This document shows, in pieces, positions 46,801 through 55,050 of a stretch of DNA of 64,000 nt; position 1 is the first letter of the stretch, and each line of letters begins with the position of its first letter. Source of the DNA: Flavobacteriales bacterium (GTDB lineage Bacteria; Bacteroidota; Bacteroidia; NS11-12g; UBA955); NCBI GenBank assembly GCA_947496375.1, contig CANMCY010000013.1, forward strand, positions 1 through 64,000, read 5' to 3'. The notes beneath the pieces are model-generated. The model worked only from the letters and a program-made list of their open reading frames with translations. It searched no databases and had not been told where the DNA came from. A program made the translations under genes and the position numbers.

Positions 46801-47360
46801 GAAGCATATTCTCCCAAGTGATATGAAACATCTGCTGTTCCTGCAATAGCCGACCCAATTAGATAAGGACCATCCACAAAAGAGTTTGAACTTCCTCCCA
46901 ACTGTACGGCTCCGGGAGCCAGTTTAAATGCAGCACCATTGATATCCGTTTTGAGGTAACCGGCGCTCATGTCAAACGTATCGGTTACGGTCAGGGACTT
47001 TCCAGTTGTTCCGATGATATTGGCAACAATACCTGAGCCATTCAGGGTGAATGCCTTGAGTGCAGTGTTCCCCACATGGATCGAAATATCTTTCGTTGTC
47101 AGGGGGAAATGCTCTGCAAAAAATCCATCGCCCATGTAGATTGTATCCCCTGCAGCGGCCGAATCATAGGCGGCCGACAGGGTTTTCAGGGGGCCGTTAT
47201 TCCCGGAAACAAACACGGGGGATTTACCATCGTACGTATTGTCACCGGCCGTATCCACATACCAAATGGCTGAAAAGGCAAACTGACAAATAAAGAATGA
47301 GAATCCTAACAAGGTTAATTTTTTCACTGCGAGGAGAGGTTTTATGAAAGCTATTTTCAT
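43899..47360 (-). CDS. Giant PKD-repeat T9SS cargo protein with type B C-terminal domain
   Basis: 1153-residue surface protein. Signal peptide to about residue 31 (FFICQFAFSA). The N-terminal region begins IWYVDTAGDNTYDGKSPV, like beta-helix/DUF1565 starts. Several PKD modules follow (YFWDFGDALLTTDTSSSQYP, TWFFGDGGSGSG), including three near-identical modules of about 84 residues in tandem (about 45880-45125). The C-terminus is the gliding-motility-associated sorting domain: IPNIITPNADGDNDVWDIGE, YDLTIVDYSGKVIYESNNYL, LPDGIYYYLLHH. Transcribed with PorP/SprF. A TATTTTTG -7 box is at 47381-47374. Confidence 0.92.
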   Translation of the reverse strand: MKIAFIKPLLAVKKLTLLGFSFFICQFAFSAIWYVDTAGDNTYDGKSPVFVSGNNGPLKTLSAAYDSAAAGDTIYMGDGFFAEHFPLTTKDISIHVGNTALKAFTLNGSGIVANIIGTTGKSLTVTDTFDMSAGYLKTDINGAAFKLAPGAVQLGGSSNSFVDGPYLIGSAIAGTADVSYHLGEYASYDYRKIRLTFTKSASDTTYVRSQMLYGAAPVSGALPAGIRNVSTVRYFQLFADSFNTISNFYLEPGYDYQNIDDEVKDSARLRLVMHRGTGNWVSLGGNGSANNSGTLYNVSAADTLAYFTYANDSLGHNVLGSDEVFAVLPDTYVNCLGTSTNFNEASLSLRFPITTYFWDFGDALLTTDTSSSQYPSYTYGDTGLFTVKLKVMNSAGYEDSAFTTVRVLGLPDVNFGFTEVCESLSTDFSDSSVITAPATIVARTWFFGDGGSGSGSNVNHLYAASGNYNVRLIVSSNAGCTDSTDKTVRVFAKPYVDFPTPSGCVNDTAVFVRFRNTNPPDNQVSYSWSIDGVFQNTDTMVKYKFTTPGSHSANMVAVSINGCADSTLKTFNIQSLPVPNFTAPSLCISDSAYFLRVRNTTPPDAQLSWRWKVDGVLVSSDTSFKYKFSTDGPHVVQLKGTSLQGCKDSISKSVTVYPLPVPNFTVKDICISDTAVFNRIANTNPPENQITWSWKADGNSISGDTMAKAKYASIGSHTASLYGTTVNGCRDSITKTFTVYGLPLLGFVLDPSITGNTQTQCLKGNKFTSSPTLSTTQSQSIVTAFWKWDDGTTDLLADSTHTYAAVGNYNATLVAITDKGCADSVSQLYSVRGTLNVNFSKAGNCVPDSIVFSDSALTASSAIASRMWKANGANVSAVSPAKLFLNSAGPYTITYLVTTAEGCTDSITKNYTFTTYPNLTFNLTGTSPFCSGDSLTVRANGGTNVVWLNDNDTNRTKVFYSAIRYRVRAFNGPLCFVEDDDTVLVYPNATVTAFSDTTIYRGGTATLFATGATTYSWSPAAGLNATTGATVKSTTVQTRSYIVTGTNANGCIDDDTVTVTVIDPPFTRIPNIITPNADGDNDVWDIGELNELDQYDLTIVDYSGKVIYESNNYLNDWNAVDKNNKELPDGIYYYLLHHRGNHSELKGFIHVIR
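45125..45880 (-). repeat. Three tandem coding repeats of about 252 bp in the PKD protein
   Basis: Modules starting at KPYVDF, LPVPNFTAP and LPVPNFTVK share CxxDxAxFxRxxNTxPPxxQ, WxxDG, a GxHxxxL strand and NGCxDSxxKxF. Each is about 84 residues. Edges are approximate. Confidence 0.75.
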
Positions 47361-47373
47361 AATAAATATAGGG

Positions 47374-47381
47374 CAAAAATA
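47374..47381 (-). promoter_or_regulatory. -7 promoter element of the giant PKD gene
   Basis: Minus-strand TATTTTTG, exact match, 13 bp before the ATG at 47360. Confidence 0.5.
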
Positions 47382-47452
47382 GTGAAAAAAAATGACATTT
47401 CCTTATTGAGGAAAATACCGATTTTTAGTTTTGATAAATTAATATTTAAAAA

Positions 47453-47731
47453 TCAGCCAAAGCGATTGGGCTTGACCTTGAAAGGCAGGAGCATACCCTC
47501 CACCTTATCAATAATTTCTTTGGCCTGTAACACAATCTTTTCTCCTTCAGGAGTCAACTTTACCGGTAGACTTTTTCTATCGAAAATTAGCACCCCCAGT
47601 CGGTCTTCCAATACCCTAATTTGCTGACTTACGGTACTTTGCTCAGCAGACACCACATCTGCGGCTTTGCTAAAGCTGCCGGTCTCTGATACTGCGACAA
47701 TGTATTGCAATTGCCTGAGCGTTACAAGCAT
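47453..47731 (-). CDS. LysR-type DNA-binding domain as a stand-alone protein
   Basis: 92 residues that make only the winged helix-turn-helix of a LysR regulator: VTLRQLQYIVAVSETGSFSK, AEQSTVSQQIRVLEDRLGVL, and the wing and start of the linker helix (LTPEGEKIVLQAKEIIDKVE). The stop follows PNRFG. The effector-binding domain (about 200 residues) is absent and no trace of it lies after the stop, where the sequence is AT-rich. It resembles the OxyR N-terminus. It may be a true HTH-only regulator or a truncated gene. It follows the DUF3127 gene by 13 bp. Confidence 0.8.
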   Translation of the reverse strand: MLVTLRQLQYIVAVSETGSFSKAADVVSAEQSTVSQQIRVLEDRLGVLIFDRKSLPVKLTPEGEKIVLQAKEIIDKVEGMLLPFKVKPNRFG

Positions 47732-47744
47732 CAGTATTCAGTAA

Positions 47745-48146
47745 TTAAAAGGGCAGATCCTCACCACCGGCAGAAGGGTCAGTGGCAATATCCGGGTTAA
47801 GTAACATGCTATCCACATCCGCGGGGGTTTCAGTCATCGACATTGAGGCGGGCGAACTTCCTGTGGCAGGGGCATTTCCCTTGCGCTGCACGTTCCATGC
47901 TTTTATATCATTGTACCAGCGACCGTTATACTCACGACAGTCAATATCAAAACTAACCGTTACGTCTTCTCCCTTTTGAACCTGAAACTGATCCACTTTA
48001 TCTCCCCATATGGCCATGAGTGCACGTTTGGGGTATTGGCCGCCCTGAACTTCAAGAATAAACTCCTGTTTCTGCCAGGGATTACCGCTTTTGTTGGTGC
48101 CCGTCACTTTGGGCAATACTTCGAAAACTTTTCCTGTGATTTCCAT
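47745..48146 (-). CDS. DUF3127 protein with SSB-like C-terminal tip
   Basis: 133 residues. The N-terminal 85 residues form an OB-like domain (MEITGKVFEVLPKVTGTNKS, QEFILEVQGGQYPKRALMAI, YNGRWYNDIKAWNV) assigned to DUF3127. A Ser/Pro/Asp-rich tail follows and ends GGEDLPF, closely like the acidic tip of single-stranded DNA-binding protein (DDIPF) that recruits repair partners. So ssDNA binding is a reasonable inference. The -7 box TATTTTTG is at 48164-48157. Confidence 0.88.
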   Translation of the reverse strand: MEITGKVFEVLPKVTGTNKSGNPWQKQEFILEVQGGQYPKRALMAIWGDKVDQFQVQKGEDVTVSFDIDCREYNGRWYNDIKAWNVQRKGNAPATGSSPASMSMTETPADVDSMLLNPDIATDPSAGGEDLPF

Positions 48147-48156
48147 AAATATAAGG

Positions 48157-48164
48157 CAAAAATA
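48157..48164 (-). promoter_or_regulatory. -7 promoter element of the DUF3127 gene
   Basis: Minus-strand TATTTTTG, exact TAnnTTTG, 10 bp before the ATG at 48146. Confidence 0.5.
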
Positions 48165-48211
48165 TCAGATTTCCAAATGGGGTAATACACGCTCTATCCA
48201 CGAAGTAAAAA

Positions 48212-49483
48212 TCACTTGGATCGGATTGCGTCTACGGGATTGAGTCTTGCACCGGATGAAGCGGGCAAGAGACCGGCCAGCAAGCCTACAAGCACGGAAA
48301 CACCCATACCCAGCAGTACATCGTAAGGCATCAGATAAAGGGTGAATGTACTATCCAATTGTTTTTCAAGCAAAAAATTTAGCAGCTGAAGGGTTGCCCA
48401 AACCATGCCCAGCCCAATCAATCCGCCCAACATACAAAGGATAACAGACTCGGTAAGAAACTGGGCTAGAATAAAACTCTTTTTAGCTCCCAGGGCTTTT
48501 TGTATCCCGATTTCCTGTGTTCTCTCCTTTACGGAAACAAACATGATGTTGGCCACACCAAAGCACCCTACCAACATAGAGAAACCACCAATAATTACCC
48601 CTATAACTTTAATGGTTCCAAACAGTTCGCTTACGGCATTGGTAATCATGCTCATCCGGTTGACTGAAAATGTAGGTTCCTGATAGGGACCTATTCTTCG
48701 GTAACGCTTCATTAGCTGCGCTGTTTCAAAAGATAAATCGTCCAACAACACACCCGGTGCCGCCTTTAGTAAAATTTGGGTTCCTTCAGAATTTTCTTTA
48801 TAATTCATGATGGACATGCCTAATTTCAGTGGAATCATCACACGTTCATCCGCACTGGCATTGATAATACTCTGACCTTCCTTGCGGAAAACACCGATGA
48901 TCCTGCAAACCTGATTTTTAACCCGAATTTCTTTACCCAAAGGGTCAGCCCCCTGAAACAGATTTTCAGCGACATTGGCCCCTATAATACACACAGATCT
49001 GCCTGCTGCACTCTCATCTTCGGTAAAATAGCGTCCCATTTCCACATCGGCTTTCTGCACCTCATTATATCGATGAGACACACAATTGATTGGCGCCTGG
49101 GTCAATGAAATACCCTTATATTCGATTTTACCGGTTGAACTAAACGCAAAGGCAACTGCACTGGCCCACCTGGCATCTATATTATCTTCCAGGAATCTTG
49201 CCTCATCTAAACTTGTTTCAGGCCTCTTCAGATACTTCCACCATGGGTAATTGCCTCCAAACTCATCCCAGGGCCATTTCTGAACAAACAACACATCCGT
49301 GCCAAATGAAGAAAAGTTATCATTGATATTTTTTTCCATGGAATGCACAAGGGCATACACTACAATAATGCAATAAATACCAATGGTGATACCCAATACA
49401 GAAAGCACTGACCTGAGCTTGTTTTTTCGCAGCGCGTCCATGGCCATACTCAGACTTTCCCATAGAAATGCACCGGCTTTCAT
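48212..49483 (-). CDS. ABC transporter permease (MacB/FtsX type)
   Basis: 423 residues. N-terminal helix (about 22-44, SVLSVLGITIGIYCIIVVYA), a periplasmic MacB core domain (about 45-250), and three C-terminal helices with the FtsX block (NIMFVSVKERTQEIGIQKALGAKKSFI; AGLLPASSGARLNPVDAIRSK). No ATPase gene is adjacent, so it pairs with one elsewhere. MacB-like systems export peptides, lipoproteins or drugs; the substrate is unknown. It lies 32 bp after tamB. Confidence 0.93.
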   Translation of the reverse strand: MKAGAFLWESLSMAMDALRKNKLRSVLSVLGITIGIYCIIVVYALVHSMEKNINDNFSSFGTDVLFVQKWPWDEFGGNYPWWKYLKRPETSLDEARFLEDNIDARWASAVAFAFSSTGKIEYKGISLTQAPINCVSHRYNEVQKADVEMGRYFTEDESAAGRSVCIIGANVAENLFQGADPLGKEIRVKNQVCRIIGVFRKEGQSIINASADERVMIPLKLGMSIMNYKENSEGTQILLKAAPGVLLDDLSFETAQLMKRYRRIGPYQEPTFSVNRMSMITNAVSELFGTIKVIGVIIGGFSMLVGCFGVANIMFVSVKERTQEIGIQKALGAKKSFILAQFLTESVILCMLGGLIGLGMVWATLQLLNFLLEKQLDSTFTLYLMPYDVLLGMGVSVLVGLLAGLLPASSGARLNPVDAIRSK

Positions 49484-49515
49484 TATGGCAAATTTAGGTT
49501 TTTATTCCCATTAAA

Positions 49516-52500
49516 TCAGGGCTTTTTGCGGAGTCGGAGGGAATTAAACTCCCTGCGATAAATCAATCCCCCACCCAGTGTATTGCCGCTCACTCCATTG
49601 GTAATGGTACTGTTATTTTGCTGCAACAATAAATTATTACTTCTGCTAAAAGCTTTCACACGCCAGTTTTCATTCCTGGTCATATATTCCAGGTTAAAAT
49701 TCAGCGGCAGCGCCACATTGCTAACCAGCATTGCTACAGTAGGATCATAATTCACATCGAGTCTCAGACGCTCGGTTAAAAACCATTCACTGTTAATAAA
49801 TACCTTCGTGTTGGTGCCGGTGGCACTTCTCACATCGTCTATATTTACCTGAATACGGGTAGGGATGCCCAGTCTTGAAAAAATATCATTGACCACGGTA
49901 CTTGCCACTCCTGAAAGACTGCTGCCTGCCACACCACTGCCACTCACCCCTCCGGTACCACTGCCTGTGGCAAAGGAAGGAGGAATGAAATTGCCAAAAA
50001 GTAACAGTGCAACTGCCTGCCTCATGGTTTCATCTTTATCTGATCGAATACGCTGAATTACAGAATACACATCGCCGGAAGCACCGCCAGCTGCCTGTAA
50101 ATCGGGTGCCTGTAAATCAAATGCTATCTCCGGTGCAAACAGATTGCCTTTCATCTGCAACTGACTGATGATGCGGGTGGCCGGATAATCCTTATTGGTC
50201 GAAGATACAGCAGACATGAGTGCCGAAGGAGACAGCTTCTTTTCAAAACTGCCCGTCATGCTAATATTAACATTGTACGGATCGCCATCCCAGGAAATTA
50301 CCCCTCCTTTATCCAGTGCAATTTTCCGGGTAATAACATTAATTCCGGGAAGGGAGAATACGTAATCCCCCTCTGATACTATATAATTTCCGTAAAGTGA
50401 GAAACGCTCATTTTCATCATACAACATTCTTAATGTTCCGGTACCCCTTCCCCGTATTACATCTCCCAATTTTTTATCGATTACAAACTGTGCTTCCGCA
50501 TCCGGAGTTGCTTCCAGAAATAAATTAATTCTGTGTATGGCATCACCTCCATCCGGCTTTACCCTGTTTAACGCCGTCCTTGAACCCTTTACCCTGAATT
50601 TAACATGACCACCACCAAAAGATGTTTCCTCTACGGATGAATACATTAGGTTTATCAACGTGTTTTTTCTCGTTTTAAGGTTGATATCCATTGAAATCTG
50701 ATCCAGAGGCCCGAAAATCCTGCAATTTCCATCTGCATAACCTAACCCATAATACAGACTGTTATCCTTTTCAGTCGTATTGAGGACTTTCAAATTCCTT
50801 GCACTATCTATTTTCAGATCCAAAAACCAGTTCTTAAAGTAATCATGTTTTACAGCGACTTTCGCCCAGGCGAAATTCTTTCCGGTTTCATCTACCAGCT
50901 TTGCGGGCTTGAAGGTATAAAAGCCGGTTTCGTCAGCCATAATTGAAGCATTCAGTTTGTAATAGGTATTGAGATAATCAATTTTAAAATACGCTCCGGC
51001 AATATTAGCGCTGCCTGTAAGTTCCGGCTTGTCTGCATTGCCTCCCAAATGAAAATTGCCGGAAATTTTACCTTCCTGCAGTGTAACCACATCCCTCAAG
51101 AAAGGCTGCATGCATTTCAATGAAACATTGGCAGGAATATTCAGCTTTACATCAAACTGTTCCCCTATTTTTCTTTTTTCGTAGGCAATACTACCCTTGG
51201 CCGAGACACCGTCAAGCGGTCCGTTTACAAAACCGGCTATAAGCCCCAAGCGACCGGGCTCCCCATTGTCATTTAAACCCACATCTAGATCGCCATATTC
51301 AACCCCCATATATTCAAGGTTTCGGGCAGAAAAATCGCCCCATATCCTGGGTTTTTTAAATGCAGACGAAATGTGTATTCCGGCGTTTATTCGGCCGTTG
51401 AGACTATCCAGTCCTCCCCCCGGAAATAAAGGATTTAAATTTTGCAGTGAAAAATTGCCCGCATCAATATTGAGGGTATCGGAATGGAGGTCAGACATCA
51501 CCCCATTTACCTCAAAGAATGCATCCCTGCTTTCGAAATACATATTATTTACTTTGATTCTGCCTTTGGGTAAAAAAGTTATGCCGGCATTTCCCGATAC
51601 CTGCCACTCATTATGCATAAGCTCCAGCCGACTATTGGCCAGATGCATGGCCACTGAATCTTTGAAAACTTCACTGTGGGTGATAAAATCTATTTCCTCG
51701 TTCCAGCGGGAATCTTTCATTTTCAGCTCCATATTCACATCTGAAAGACAGGCGGTTCCGGTAATGTCGATGTTGTTAAACCAGCTCGAATCGTGATGAC
51801 TAAGACTGGCTGCCGATATATTAAAATCAAGATGATTGCTGTCTGCTTTTCTGGCGTTACAGCTTAACTGCTTCGCGGAAATCTGGCCAAAGCAAACATC
51901 CATGGGATCGACTTTCAATGACATAGTTTCCGATTTCCCATTGAACATACCTGAAGCAGCAAAGGCAGTGGTATTGAAAGAAGGGTGAAGAAATCCAGTC
52001 AGCAAACCTGTTTGTGGAATTTGAACTGAAAATGAAAATGAGTCCGCATATTTGGCATCGGTATGTCTAAATCGCCTGGAAAGTATGGTTGCTACCTCAT
52101 TCTGCAACACTGGAACAATATTCGCGATGTTAAAATTGCCCTTAACCTCGGCTGTAATGGCTTCCCCGTATGCTAACAAGACACTTTGTCCTGCCTGATT
52201 CCGCTTTTCGACTATCTGATTGGCATAACTATAAACCCTTCCGGTTCTGTGTACAGAAACATCATTCAGTGATATCCGACCCTGAAGATCCCGGGAATTG
52301 AAACCTTCAGCATTGACCGTTGCTACACCAAAAAATAGGGTTTGTGCCGTATCTAAACCCAGGGATGACAAATCGGTGCCCCGTGCATTTACCGTAAAAT
52401 TCCAGTGTGGATCTTTTGGGGTGAAATTGGCTATTCCTTTAAAATCAATGTTTAGCGCCGGATCGTCAAAATTGGCCTCCCCTTCAAACTTGTCTGAATT

Positions 52501-53958
52501 TAAAACACCATTAATGCGTGCCCGTGTGAACGTTTTACCCATGATCTGGTACAATGGAATGTCGCCATTTAAACGCATATTAAATCTTTCAGTCGTGAGG
52601 CCTTCCCCTTCCAAATCCAGCTGAAAAGCAAAATCACCGAGTTCCTTTTCCAACGATAACAACTGGCCTAAAGCAAGACTTTCAGAAGAGAAACGCCCGG
52701 CAAACTGGGCATTTTCCATCCCTTCTTCAAAGTTCATAAATCCGTTGGCCTGAATATTCCCAATATCTGCCTGTAAGTTTCCGTTTAAGTTAAAATCCAG
52801 CAGCTGCCCATTAAAGTCGCCTACGTAACTAATTGCACCTGCTTTAAAGACAACTTCGGGCAGTGCTATACCGGGCATCAGTCGCTCCAAATCTGCAGCA
52901 TCTGTTTTCAGGGATTCAATATCAAATTCGCAGTACATGGTTCGCCATTCAGGTAAACCATCAAAAAACAAGTCACCTTCAAAAGCAGTTTGACCGGCAG
53001 TGGTCAGCCTTGTGTTTTTCAATGTCAATCGGTCAAAAGTGCCTGAAATATCAGTGGTCACTTTTAGCAATTCCTGATGCCCTTTGAGGGTTTCATCAAA
53101 AATGGATAACTCATCTAAACAAATACGGCTTTGGCTTACATGGGCTTTCCATTGCGTGTTGCTAATGAATTTGTCCAGATACTTATAACCGGGATATTGG
53201 AAATGCAAATCGCCTTCTACCAATGAGCAAGGCATTTTCAGGGTCAACTTATCAAAATCCATCCCTTTGTTATGGATATTACAGACCGCATTAAAAGCAT
53301 CAATATGCAGACCGCTTCTCTCTTTGGTTTTTAGATCCACTGCCGTAAAGTGGAGGGAATCATCAATCAGCCAAAAATCCTTGCAGATTCCTGAAATATT
53401 GTTAAATTCAAGATGATACTCATCAATTTTACCCGGTATCGAGGGATTATGTCGTTCATCAAAATAATGAAACCGGGTGTCCTTGATACGTGCATTTGCC
53501 CAATAAACAGCCCAGGGTTTGGATCGGATTTTATTTTTTTTGGGTGGACCGTTAATGTAATCCACCAGAAAATCGATGTTTTGCCCTTTGACCCCTTTGT
53601 GGTGCCCAACCCTGATGTACCCCCCAACTATATCACCATCAATAAAATCAATCTTTTTACTCAACCGATCCCATTTTCTGAGATTAAGCTCTAATACCCT
53701 AATAAAAATCATGCTGTCCCCTTGCTGGTCGCTCATAAACAGACCCTCAGCGTGGAGGTTTTGCACAAGGTCGAATTCAATGGATTTGATAGAAACCGAG
53801 CAACCCAACTGCTTTTCCAAATGATTGGCCACACGGTTTGCCAGATAGGTTTGTACGGCCCTGCTACGCAACAAAATACCCAGCAAACCCGCAGATAAAA
53901 GCAGAAACAGCAAAAACCTGAGTATAAACTTTCGTAATTTTGTCCGCCGCTTTTTCAA
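49516..53958 (-). CDS. TamB-like translocation/assembly module (DUF490)
   Basis: 1480-residue envelope-spanning protein, believed to bridge the periplasm and carry phospholipids or help assemble outer-membrane proteins. N-terminal anchor at about residues 10-28 (ILRFLLFLLLSAGLLGILL), an AsmA-like start (SVSIKSIEFDLVQNLHAEGL), long beta-repeat region, then the DUF490 C-terminal domain from about residue 1080 (VIRGRGTGTLRMLYDENERF, NINVITRKIALDKGGVISWDG-like). The start is TTG 53958, 6 bp after a TAATTTCG box; no early ATG exists. Divergent from tsaD by 46 bp, a common Bacteroidota arrangement. Confidence 0.92.
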   Translation of the reverse strand: MKKRRTKLRKFILRFLLFLLLSAGLLGILLRSRAVQTYLANRVANHLEKQLGCSVSIKSIEFDLVQNLHAEGLFMSDQQGDSMIFIRVLELNLRKWDRLSKKIDFIDGDIVGGYIRVGHHKGVKGQNIDFLVDYINGPPKKNKIRSKPWAVYWANARIKDTRFHYFDERHNPSIPGKIDEYHLEFNNISGICKDFWLIDDSLHFTAVDLKTKERSGLHIDAFNAVCNIHNKGMDFDKLTLKMPCSLVEGDLHFQYPGYKYLDKFISNTQWKAHVSQSRICLDELSIFDETLKGHQELLKVTTDISGTFDRLTLKNTRLTTAGQTAFEGDLFFDGLPEWRTMYCEFDIESLKTDAADLERLMPGIALPEVVFKAGAISYVGDFNGQLLDFNLNGNLQADIGNIQANGFMNFEEGMENAQFAGRFSSESLALGQLLSLEKELGDFAFQLDLEGEGLTTERFNMRLNGDIPLYQIMGKTFTRARINGVLNSDKFEGEANFDDPALNIDFKGIANFTPKDPHWNFTVNARGTDLSSLGLDTAQTLFFGVATVNAEGFNSRDLQGRISLNDVSVHRTGRVYSYANQIVEKRNQAGQSVLLAYGEAITAEVKGNFNIANIVPVLQNEVATILSRRFRHTDAKYADSFSFSVQIPQTGLLTGFLHPSFNTTAFAASGMFNGKSETMSLKVDPMDVCFGQISAKQLSCNARKADSNHLDFNISAASLSHHDSSWFNNIDITGTACLSDVNMELKMKDSRWNEEIDFITHSEVFKDSVAMHLANSRLELMHNEWQVSGNAGITFLPKGRIKVNNMYFESRDAFFEVNGVMSDLHSDTLNIDAGNFSLQNLNPLFPGGGLDSLNGRINAGIHISSAFKKPRIWGDFSARNLEYMGVEYGDLDVGLNDNGEPGRLGLIAGFVNGPLDGVSAKGSIAYEKRKIGEQFDVKLNIPANVSLKCMQPFLRDVVTLQEGKISGNFHLGGNADKPELTGSANIAGAYFKIDYLNTYYKLNASIMADETGFYTFKPAKLVDETGKNFAWAKVAVKHDYFKNWFLDLKIDSARNLKVLNTTEKDNSLYYGLGYADGNCRIFGPLDQISMDINLKTRKNTLINLMYSSVEETSFGGGHVKFRVKGSRTALNRVKPDGGDAIHRINLFLEATPDAEAQFVIDKKLGDVIRGRGTGTLRMLYDENERFSLYGNYIVSEGDYVFSLPGINVITRKIALDKGGVISWDGDPYNVNISMTGSFEKKLSPSALMSAVSSTNKDYPATRIISQLQMKGNLFAPEIAFDLQAPDLQAAGGASGDVYSVIQRIRSDKDETMRQAVALLLFGNFIPPSFATGSGTGGVSGSGVAGSSLSGVASTVVNDIFSRLGIPTRIQVNIDDVRSATGTNTKVFINSEWFLTERLRLDVNYDPTVAMLVSNVALPLNFNLEYMTRNENWRVKAFSRSNNLLLQQNNSTITNGVSGNTLGGGLIYRREFNSLRLRKKP

Positions 53959-53964
53959 CCGTTT

Positions 53965-53972
53965 CGAAATTA
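53965..53972 (-). promoter_or_regulatory. -7-like element of tamB (TTCG variant)
   Basis: Minus-strand TAATTTCG, same octamer as at yidC, 6 bp before the TTG start. Confidence 0.4.
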
Positions 53973-54004
53973 GGGTAACTAAAGGGGCTCGCTATCCACC
54001 AACC

Positions 54005-55006
54005 ATGCTATATTCCACTATATTGGGCATAGAAAGCAGTTGCGACGACACCGCCGTAGCTATATGGCACAGAGGCAAAATCCTTGCCAATATCACCGCA
54101 AGCCAGGCCATTCACCGGGAATATGGTGGTGTTGTACCTGAACTGGCTTCCCGTGCCCATCAGAGCAATATCATCCCCACGCTTCAACATGCCTTAAAAA
54201 AAGCCCAAATGGAAGTTGCAGATATCGATGCCATCGCTGTAACCCAGGGACCGGGACTGATGGGGAGTTTACTGGTTGGTTTAAACACTGCGAAAGGGCT
54301 TTCCTTAGCCCTCAAAAAACCCTTGGTGGGCGTAAATCACCTGCAGGCCCATGTGGCAGCATTATACCTGGAAGAACCCCAACCTGCTTTCCCGATTTTG
54401 GTATTGCTGGTAAGCGGCGGACATACACAATTGATTTTGGTGAGTGATTACAGCGAAATGAAGATTGTGGGCACCACCCTGGATGATGCAGCCGGCGAGG
54501 CATTCGATAAGGCGGCCAAACTCATGGGGCTCCCCTATCCCGGAGGCCCTCAGATTGAAAAATGCGCATCGTTGGGTGATCCAAATGCATTTACATTTCC
54601 CAAAGCCAAAGTACCCGGCTTTGACATGAGCTTTTCAGGAATTAAAACCGCCCTTCTGTATTTTCTGCGCAACGAGACAGAAAAAAACCCGAATTTCCTG
54701 GAACATCACCTGTCGGATGTCTGCGCTTCTTTCCAGCAAAGTATTGCAGACTACGTAGCTGATAAAACCCGAAAAGCCATTGAGGCATACAAACCACGGT
54801 CCATCGCGATTGTTGGCGGTGTATCTGCCAACACATCACTGAGAATACGCTGGCAGGAACTGGCACGGGAATACTCCTTACAATGTCTGATTCCCTCCTT
54901 TGAATACTGCACCGACAATGCCGCTATGATTTGCATGGCAGGGCACTTTTTACTGGAAAAAGAACAGTTGCTTCCACTGGATGCACTCCCCTTCTCAAAA
55001 AGCTAA
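54005..55006 (+). CDS. tsaD: tRNA N6-adenosine threonylcarbamoyltransferase TsaD
   Basis: Transfers the threonylcarbamoyl group to A37 of ANN-decoding tRNAs, with TsaB and TsaE. Family marks: ILGIESSCDDTAVAI, YGGVVPELASRAHQ, LVGVNHLQAHVAALY (metal HxxxH), LVSGGHTQL, FSGIKTALLYFL, GGVSANTSLR and YCTDNAAMICMAG. 333 residues, full length. Confidence 0.97.
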   Translation: MLYSTILGIESSCDDTAVAIWHRGKILANITASQAIHREYGGVVPELASRAHQSNIIPTLQHALKKAQMEVADIDAIAVTQGPGLMGSLLVGLNTAKGLSLALKKPLVGVNHLQAHVAALYLEEPQPAFPILVLLVSGGHTQLILVSDYSEMKIVGTTLDDAAGEAFDKAAKLMGLPYPGGPQIEKCASLGDPNAFTFPKAKVPGFDMSFSGIKTALLYFLRNETEKNPNFLEHHLSDVCASFQQSIADYVADKTRKAIEAYKPRSIAIVGGVSANTSLRIRWQELAREYSLQCLIPSFEYCTDNAAMICMAGHFLLEKEQLLPLDALPFSKS

Positions 55007-55050
55007 AAGCTGTATAATTTTTGTTATATTCGCCGTAAATTCTGCGGAGA

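Noticed and set aside
51197-51796. Antisense frame of 199 codons opposite tamB
   Set aside because: Pro/Ser-rich shadow of the beta-repeat coding sequence, with no recognisable domain.
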